Part shown: piece after piece, positions 56,101-64,000 of the stretch
How positions within the stretch are numbered: the first letter of the stretch is position 1
Layout of the letters: every line of letters starts with the position of its first letter
From: Filobasidium wieringae
Lineage: Eukaryota; Basidiomycota; Tremellomycetes; Filobasidiales; Filobasidiaceae
Reading direction: 5' to 3'
NCBI GenBank assembly: GCA_001600055.1
Contig: BCIV01000008.1
Location: 62,001-126,000 of the forward strand
DNA length: 64,000 nt
Notes under the pieces: generated by a model
What the model saw: only the letters and a program-made list of their open reading frames with translations
Told to the model about the DNA's origin: nothing
The model's database searches: none
Made by a program: the position numbers and the translations under genes

Positions 56101-58462
56101 TGTCAACTGTGATGTGCGCGTAGGCTTGTCGGACGTTTGCGACAATGTCTTGTCGATAATCAACTTTCAAGGCTTGTGCCGGATCAATGAAGAATTTCTG
56201 GGAGCATGATGAGACAGTTAGTACTTCGGACCTAGAGATGGCATAAAACACAAAGCACTTACGTTGATGCCAGGATGAGCGTGGTAACCGAAGAAAAGCG
56301 ATTCTGGATCGTCTCTGTCCCAATTGTAATTATTCTTTCGACCATATAGCCCAAAGGCATCATGAAATCCTGAACGATAAGCACCGGTATGTTAGTCCTT
56401 TTTCGTGTGATCTCGAGGGCGAGAAGTATACTCACCGACAACCCAACGTAACAGCCCTGCTACGATGCCAGCATCGTCTTTTCCATTCGGACTAACGGGC
56501 ATATCACCGGCTGTCCTCTCGGGCATAACCATTGCCCAGCCAGATAGTCTTGGTCTACCCTCGACGACGACCATGGTGCCAGAGATATTACCTACTAGCT
56601 TCAAGAGGTTACTCGAAGTGATGACCTCCAGATGTTCAGGGAACACGGCGTAACTGTAGAAGATGTCCAGTCAATACAAGCCTTCATATATCGATGAAGG
56701 CGGACGTACGCTTGGGTGACGTGGGTCACCGTCAAAACAGCTTCTCCGGCACTCTGACCTTTGGTCTTGCCCGTTCCTTTGACTGGGGGCGTAGTATAGA
56801 ATACGGCGGTCGCGCCGTCCTTTGCGTTCGAAGTCATACCAAATTCGTTTGTACTAGCGACACCAGCTTGTGTCGGGGTAGGTTGATCGTTCGTACTGCC
56901 TCCTCCGAATCCAAAGAGACTACGTCGCCTTTTGTCGCTCGTACCAGTACCAGGCCTGACCTTGTCAGATTCGACAGGAGAAGACAATACCAGCCAGAGT
57001 CTCTTCCACTCCGTCCCTCCCATCACTCGAACTCTGACCCAACCTTCCATCCTTCCCTTCTGGAGAGGAGTCTCAGGCTCGTTCCAGTTAGCCTTTTCTT
57101 CGCTGTTGGCTGGAACGGTAGGTGGTCCTCTACCTGAATTCTTTACAAAAGTCCGCAGCAAATGTCCCGTGTAAATCTCCTCTATCCGGGATTTTTCGTA
57201 AGCGCTCAAGCGCAAAGCGGTTACCCAGAGTGCTAGGTTGGCTTCGTTTCGGCATGACAAGAGGATTCTGTTGGACCCCGCTGTATTGAGGGAGAAAACA
57301 TATGGATGAGGATGGGATTCTGCTCGATGGGGAGGTGGAGGTAAGGGAGCCAGAAGTTCGAGCGAAGAGTCTGTGGATGCCAGGTTCGAATAGGTGAGCA
57401 AGACCCATGACAAGCAGAGACTGTCATCCTATTCTCACCTGTAACATTGTAGTAAGTAGGAGGTACCCTCTCTCCACGTTGATCCGCCTCCTTCGTCTCC
57501 TTCATGCTCCATACGCTCAAACTCGTCCCACTCAATTGCATCCAAACTTCATCCCAATCATTCCTCGGACTCCCTGGTGTTCCTTGCTTAGGTTGTCCTC
57601 CTTGAGGTGTTCTTGCGAAAATCATCTCCACCTCGGGAGGAGAAGCTCCATACATCTTTTTACTGTGGAGATAGATCAGCTCCATCAGAGGTTTGAAGAC
57701 GCGTTCTAGTGCTGGATTGATTGTGCTAGGTCTCCGATGAGGAGGGTTCGCTTGCATGGTCTGTGGGGACGCCATTCCAGCTCTACTAGAAGCGATCGAT
57801 TTCCCGGATGTGACTGGGGATGCGATCCTAAAGCTGCCATTCCCGTTGCCGTTGTTTGCAAGAGGCTCTTGTCTCCCTTCAATCTGAGCAGGTGCCCCTA
57901 GTCGTTTACTTGCCGTACCATCGCTCGACCCGGTCCTTCCGGTAGTAAGAGGGCCAGGACCAGGGTGTTGATCCATGATCTGTCCTTCCATCGGACGACC
58001 GTCTGGTCTACTGCCTATGCGCTGCATACCAGTCATGGGAGGTGGAGGAGTGGGGTTCGCATTGATTCGAGGTATCTGAGCAGAGTTCCTGCCTTGAGAG
58101 CTGGAGCTTCTGGGATTACCGTTCAGTTGAGGGGGAAGAGGAGTAACGTTGGTATTATTGGAGAAACTCTGTCTTCTGTTGTTAGACTGGCAGTTTCAAC
58201 AATGGTTGCAGAGCGAGCACGATGATTTTGGTGATCGGTCAGTATCATTGCAAATGCTTTGGTAGACGGTGCGACTAACCTCCTTACTGCCGCCGATATG
58301 CATCCCCAAAAAGGTCCTCCTCTTTCCCCCCTCTACCTTGCCATTCTGCTCATTGTGATCGTTGGCATCGTCGTCTATCGACATGGGCATGGGTCGACCC
58401 CGAACGACCTGATCCTTTGGCGTCAACGAAGACTGAGAATTCGACCGATTCCTGTGGAACAT
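53165..58462 (-). CDS. Large PH-domain protein, Skg3/Caf120-like
   Basis: Start MFHRNRSNSQSSLTPKDQVVRGRPMP at 58462. After a disordered Ser/Pro/Asn-rich leader, a conserved block LERVFKPLMELIYLHSKKMYGASPPE precedes a PH domain with DEVWMQLSGTSLSVWSM. SNRILLSCRNEANLALWVTALRLSAYE forms its last strand and helix. A second PH-like module includes EGWVRVRVMGGTEWKRLWLVLS and YAVFPEHLEVI. Then RWVVGFHDAFGLYGR and the FFIDPAQALKVD block are typical of fungal Skg3/Caf120 proteins, bud-neck or CCR4-NOT-associated factors in yeast. The C-terminal 800 residues are low-complexity, with an acidic SSEDESEDNSNEDDSGDEDDEE run, a charged coiled-coil-like TERERDRRLA and a final Met/Gly/Pro-rich tail. Introns lie at about 53815-53765, 53620-53565, 56265-56205, 56430-56370, 56700-56655 and 57460-57395. 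Cellular role here is inferred. Confidence 0.75.
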
Positions 58463-59018
58463 CGTGTCCCTGTACGTGATATTAAGACAGGAGGAGTAGG
58501 TTTGTAGGTAGCGATGGAGCGAAGGTATGAGTTCGATGCACTGAGTAGTGTAGTGTCGTTGTTCGTTATGTCCAGACCGTCAAGGAAGCTTTTGTCTCAG
58601 CGTGTATGAACGTGATGGTGATCGTGATTTTTCGTATGAACGTGTAAACGGATCAAGCAGGTGCAGGCTGTATCTCAATCCGTCGATTAGAGTGATAGCT
58701 AGTCTCACCGTGTGGCTACGAGTCAAGGTATAGGACGGCCTGAGGTGGTTTCCAGGTCGACTGAGCAGGTGAGCAAGTCCGAATATCCCAACATTCCTTG
58801 CTCTTGGCTCTCCTTGCTTGTGCTATTTACTCATCGCTGTCTCACCTCGATAACGTCACAATGATGAAATGTACGTAAAATCTGCGCGTGCGGTGGGGCT
58901 CAACACAGCCTAGATCCCTCGATCGCACCATACGGTCCCAAACATGTTTGACCTTTATGTATCATAGATTACAACCACACATCCCAAACCACAGACCCAT
59001 CCAAGGCTCTCCTCACGC
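58463..59018. other. Intergenic region upstream of the PH-protein gene
   Basis: About 560 bases, no gene recognised; promoter of the minus-strand PH gene and the 3' side of VPS4. Confidence 0.3.
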
Positions 59019-61014
<1,996 letters not shown>

Positions 61015-61457
61015 CGTTGTTCAGTTCAGGTTCGAACGGGGCGACGTAACGCTCCTTTGAGAGATTGGTCGATAGGAAGGACCGTTCCGTGACGCAACGA
61101 CCGGTTATGGCGATAGTCGAGAGATAGGACCGCCGATGAAGATTTCACGCTGGAGCGAGGTGGTTCTTGGGTCACTCGAACACACTGAGGTCCAAGCTGA
61201 GGAAGATGATCGATTGAGTGATATCAAGAACCGACCCTACTCCTGGCTCACTCTGTGTTGCTGATGTTGTCATGAGCTCTCGAGCGAATGCGGAAGCAAA
61301 ACAGGACGACGACCGGGTGAATAGCCACGACGATACGAGCGATGAAGCTGCCAGTAGTCGCTCTCCACAACTGACCCAGACTGCAGGTCACCTATCAGCC
61401 ATCAGCCATCAGCTACCAGCTGGACATCCGCTCGACCTCCTCTTGCTCAGTCTCAAC
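61015..61457. promoter_or_regulatory. Divergent promoter region VPS4/SNX41-like
   Basis: 443 bases between start codons. The frame of the right-hand gene is open upstream of its chosen ATG back to about 61218, so a longer N-terminus starting there cannot be excluded. Confidence 0.35.
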
Positions 61458-64000
61458 ATGAGCCTCTACGAAGACACTCCCAACCCATTCGCAAACGACC
61501 CCTCACCGCCAGCATCCATCAACGGCGATGAGCGCTCGGCATTTCCTTCCCGTTCAATCACCCCTTCTCCCCCAACCGGAGCCTCGACTTCAAACCAGTA
61601 CGACTCCGAGGTCTCCGATAAACCTCTTCCCCCCGATCCTTACCCCAACTTCAACCTCTACCCTTCGAACGATGACCCGCCGGCTGATAAGAAACACGGA
61701 TCGGATCCCGTTTCAGCTTACCACAGCACTCCTACCAAATCCACCGCTTATCCCGATGTGAACCCATACCCCAGTACACCCTCGCATCAGCATCAGGCCA
61801 GTAGGGATTCCAACATCTCGAAAGCTTCTACGGCTTCTCCCCCTCCCACCTATCGACCTACCTTTCCTGTTTCTGGGGTTGGCCAACAGAGCTACGTGGG
61901 GCCAAAGGTCAAAGAGGAAGCTTGTTGTACGCTGGACGAGGAATTGCAGAACGGGACGGAAATTTCGGTAAATCATATGGAAGATTGCCTTTTCTTCTCA
62001 AATCGACCGCTAACGACCATCTACTTGCTCCTTCAGATCGTCGATGCGGTCAAGACGAACGATGGCGGTCGCGCTTCTTACATCACCTATGTGATCAAAA
62101 CCGGTGTCAGTGCCATTCTCCGCGATCAAGCCCTACGTCCTGAATCAGACTGACGAATCTCCTTTCCTAACTCTTAGAACCGAGAAACTCACCACCGTTA
62201 CTCCCATTTCGATTCCCTGCGCTCATCCCTTCAATCGCTCTACCCCGTCCTCATCGTCCCTCCCATCCCTTCCAAACAGTCCCTAACCGATTATGCCGTC
62301 AAGGGCTCTTCCAAAGCCAAGGAGGACGCGACGGTCATCGCAAGGAGGATGAGGACGTTGGAGGACTTTTTGAGAAGGTTAGGGAGACATCCTATTTTAG
62401 GGGGTGAACATGTTTTGCATAGGTTTTTGGATGGGGTTTCTAGCTGGGTCAGTGGACTGAGTGGGTGTCGTTGCGAAGAACGAGAAGCTGATGGAGTCGT
62501 TCTTTTCCTTTTCGATGGGTAGAACGACGTACTTCATTCCCCTCCCCTATCGCTACTCCCCAAGAACCCTCTTCACGCTCCTACGTACAACCCTACCATC
62601 CGTCCGGCTCAACCGTTCCCCGCTTCACCCGAAACGCCCTCCCAGAACATGGATCCAGAAGACGCCCCTCCTCCAGCTGCGCCAGAACAAGCAGGAAACT
62701 CTCCTTCGAACCCTGGAGGATCTTATATCGCTCATCATCTCCTCCCCAACGTCAGCGCTGCCACTCCTCTTAAGCACCCCGATGGTCGTTTCATGGACTC
62801 GGAAGCCTTTACCGACAAGTTCGCTCATCACTTGTCATCCGTCATGGAACGCGTCAATCGACGGACAGTCAAGAGGTGGGGAGAACGAGCCCAAGGGTCG
62901 AGCGAATTGGGAGCGATCATCAATGGCTTGAGCCTCGATTTGGATCCTGGGAATCTGGGTAATGGATTAGGCGTGGAGGAGGATGGGATGAGAGGGGTTC
63001 AGGAAGCGGTGGAGAAGTTTGGTCAGGCGGTCGATGCGGAACACATGTCTACGGCTTTGCTTGTGAGTTCTCGCTCTGGAACGTGGAATGTGGTTCGTGC
63101 GGGAAGCTGATTCTCGAGATGGGAATAGCTTCAGCAATGGGAACGATCGACGACTGAACCTCTCCATACGTATTCCCAATACGGTTCTATCATTCGACAA
63201 CGACTGGCCTTTCGTCATCAGAAGCACGTTCAGTACGAACTCGTCCAGAGCACCTTGGACAGTCAACGTGAAAAACTCGAGGGTTACGAAAAGGCGGAGA
63301 AGGAGTCGAGACGACTCGAGGAAGCGCTCGAGAGCGGCGGTAAGAACCTCACGGCCAGTACTTCCAACTTGAACCCTCCTGCGCAGGGTCAGAGCGTATT
63401 GACCGGTCAAAGCATGATCGGAGGGAGCGTCTATCGTGAATCCGGAGCGGAAGAGGGCTCTACGTCCCCTCGTACGGTGGGCAGGAAGAAGGCTGGCGGT
63501 GGAGGGTATGGCTTGTTGAGCGCCGTCAAGCATAGTCTGTCCGGTATGATGGATGTGGATCCCGAGGCGACCCGGAGGGCAAATATCGGAAAGACAAGGG
63601 ATAATATCTCTCAGGTAAGGTTGACACTACATGTGACCCGGCAGGATAGGGACTAATGGAGATCCGTTTGTCAGCTCGAGGAATCGCTTCAGGCGGCTGC
63701 TCAAGACCTGAAGTATGCTAGTCAGACGCTTCAAGCGGATCTAGATAGATTCCAGCGTCAAAAGGTCGCGGACATGAGGGATATGACCATCGCTCTGGCT
63801 GAAGTACACCGCGATTGGGCTAAAGCCGTGAGTCCCTCTTGATCCGAAATAGACGTGCTGTCCTGACGCGAGCATTCCTAGAATTTGAAAGCCTGGGAGG
63901 AAGCCAAGCTCGCTATCAACGGGATTGAAAAGCACCCAAATCAGCCCCCCGCACAGGTCGGGTCCAGTCCTGCAAAATCGAATTTCCACCCTCAACAGCC
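61458..64000 (+). CDS. SNX41: Sorting nexin with PX-BAR, Snx41/Atg20-like, 3'-truncated
   Basis: Snx41-type nexins bind PtdIns3P on endosomes and recycle cargo. The start MSLYEDTPNPFANDPSPP opens a disordered Pro/Ser-rich region of about 160 residues. The PX domain follows: ISIVDAVKTNDGGRASYITYVIKTG, then (after an intron near 62104-62175) a RRRYSHFDSLRSSL-like motif with the PI3P-binding Arg/Tyr, PVLIVPPIPSKQS, AKEDATVIARRMRTLEDFLRRL and HRFLDG. PKNPLHAPTYNPT is a feature of Snx41 proteins. The BAR part begins RFMDSEAFTDKFAHHLSSVMERVNRR and runs on with coiled-coil segments (LEGYEKAEKESRRLEEAL, LEESLQAAAQDLKYASQTLQ, MRDMTIALAEVHRDWAK). The window ends before the stop. Introns near 61967-62037, 62455-62535, 63062-63130, 63613-63674 and 63828-63880. 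Confidence 0.85.

Overview
The window looks like nuclear DNA of a basidiomycete yeast, most likely a tremellomycete. Most genes are split by many short introns (roughly 35-90 bases, GT...AG). Genes lie close together on both strands, and the protein set (COP9 signalosome subunit 1, AP-3 delta, Vps4, Gpi3/PIG-A, Cdc14, a UCS protein, an RNase MRP Rmp1-like protein) is typical fungal housekeeping. There are no operons. All gene models below were assembled by eye from open frames and splice signals, so exon borders are approximate unless stated.

Layout. 1-1244 is the 3' part of an NAD(P)-binding reductase/epimerase gene. About 1.5-14.6 kb is an island of nested, decayed transposons. It holds a hAT transposase on the minus strand, broken by an LTR at 2359-3167 and cut at its 5' side by a second copy of the same LTR at 5912. 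A minus-strand Copia polyprotein remnant follows (6.4-10.6 kb) with one recognisable LTR, then a Tc1/mariner element with both inverted repeats and TA duplications (11448-12778), then a tract of GTTCAA-type and 10-bp repeats. The 100-N gap at 8504-8603 sits between two copies, apparently identical, of the same 977 bases, so it is probably a scaffolding artefact.

From 15.4 kb to the right edge the DNA is ordinary and gene-dense: CSN1, NOP53, APL5 (AP-3 delta), a SAP18-like gene, a probable meiotic SHOC1/Zip2-like gene, CDC14, GPI3/PIG-A, a Uls1-like SNF2 translocase, RPC11 (seven small exons), a PBY1-like tubulin-tyrosine-ligase-family gene, SHE4, an RMP1/NEPRO-like gene, a LigB/DODA-type dioxygenase, a mitochondrial carrier, a DUF3074 START-like gene, SF3B6/p14, an aldehyde dehydrogenase, a large PH-domain protein (Skg3/Caf120-like), VPS4 and the first part of a Snx41-like sorting nexin.

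The genes do not form one pathway. Several act in shared processes: endosomal traffic (APL5, VPS4, SNX41), RNA metabolism (NOP53, RPC11, RMP1-like, SF3B6) and cell cycle or meiosis (CDC14, SHOC1-like). Five neighbouring pairs end tail to tail with about 30-130 bases between stop codons. I see no biosynthetic cluster, defence locus or CRISPR array. The points most worth checking are the false duplication around the N gap, the SHOC1/Zip2-like gene, the apparent frameshift in the SAP18-like gene, and the repeat tract at 13.4-14.1 kb.
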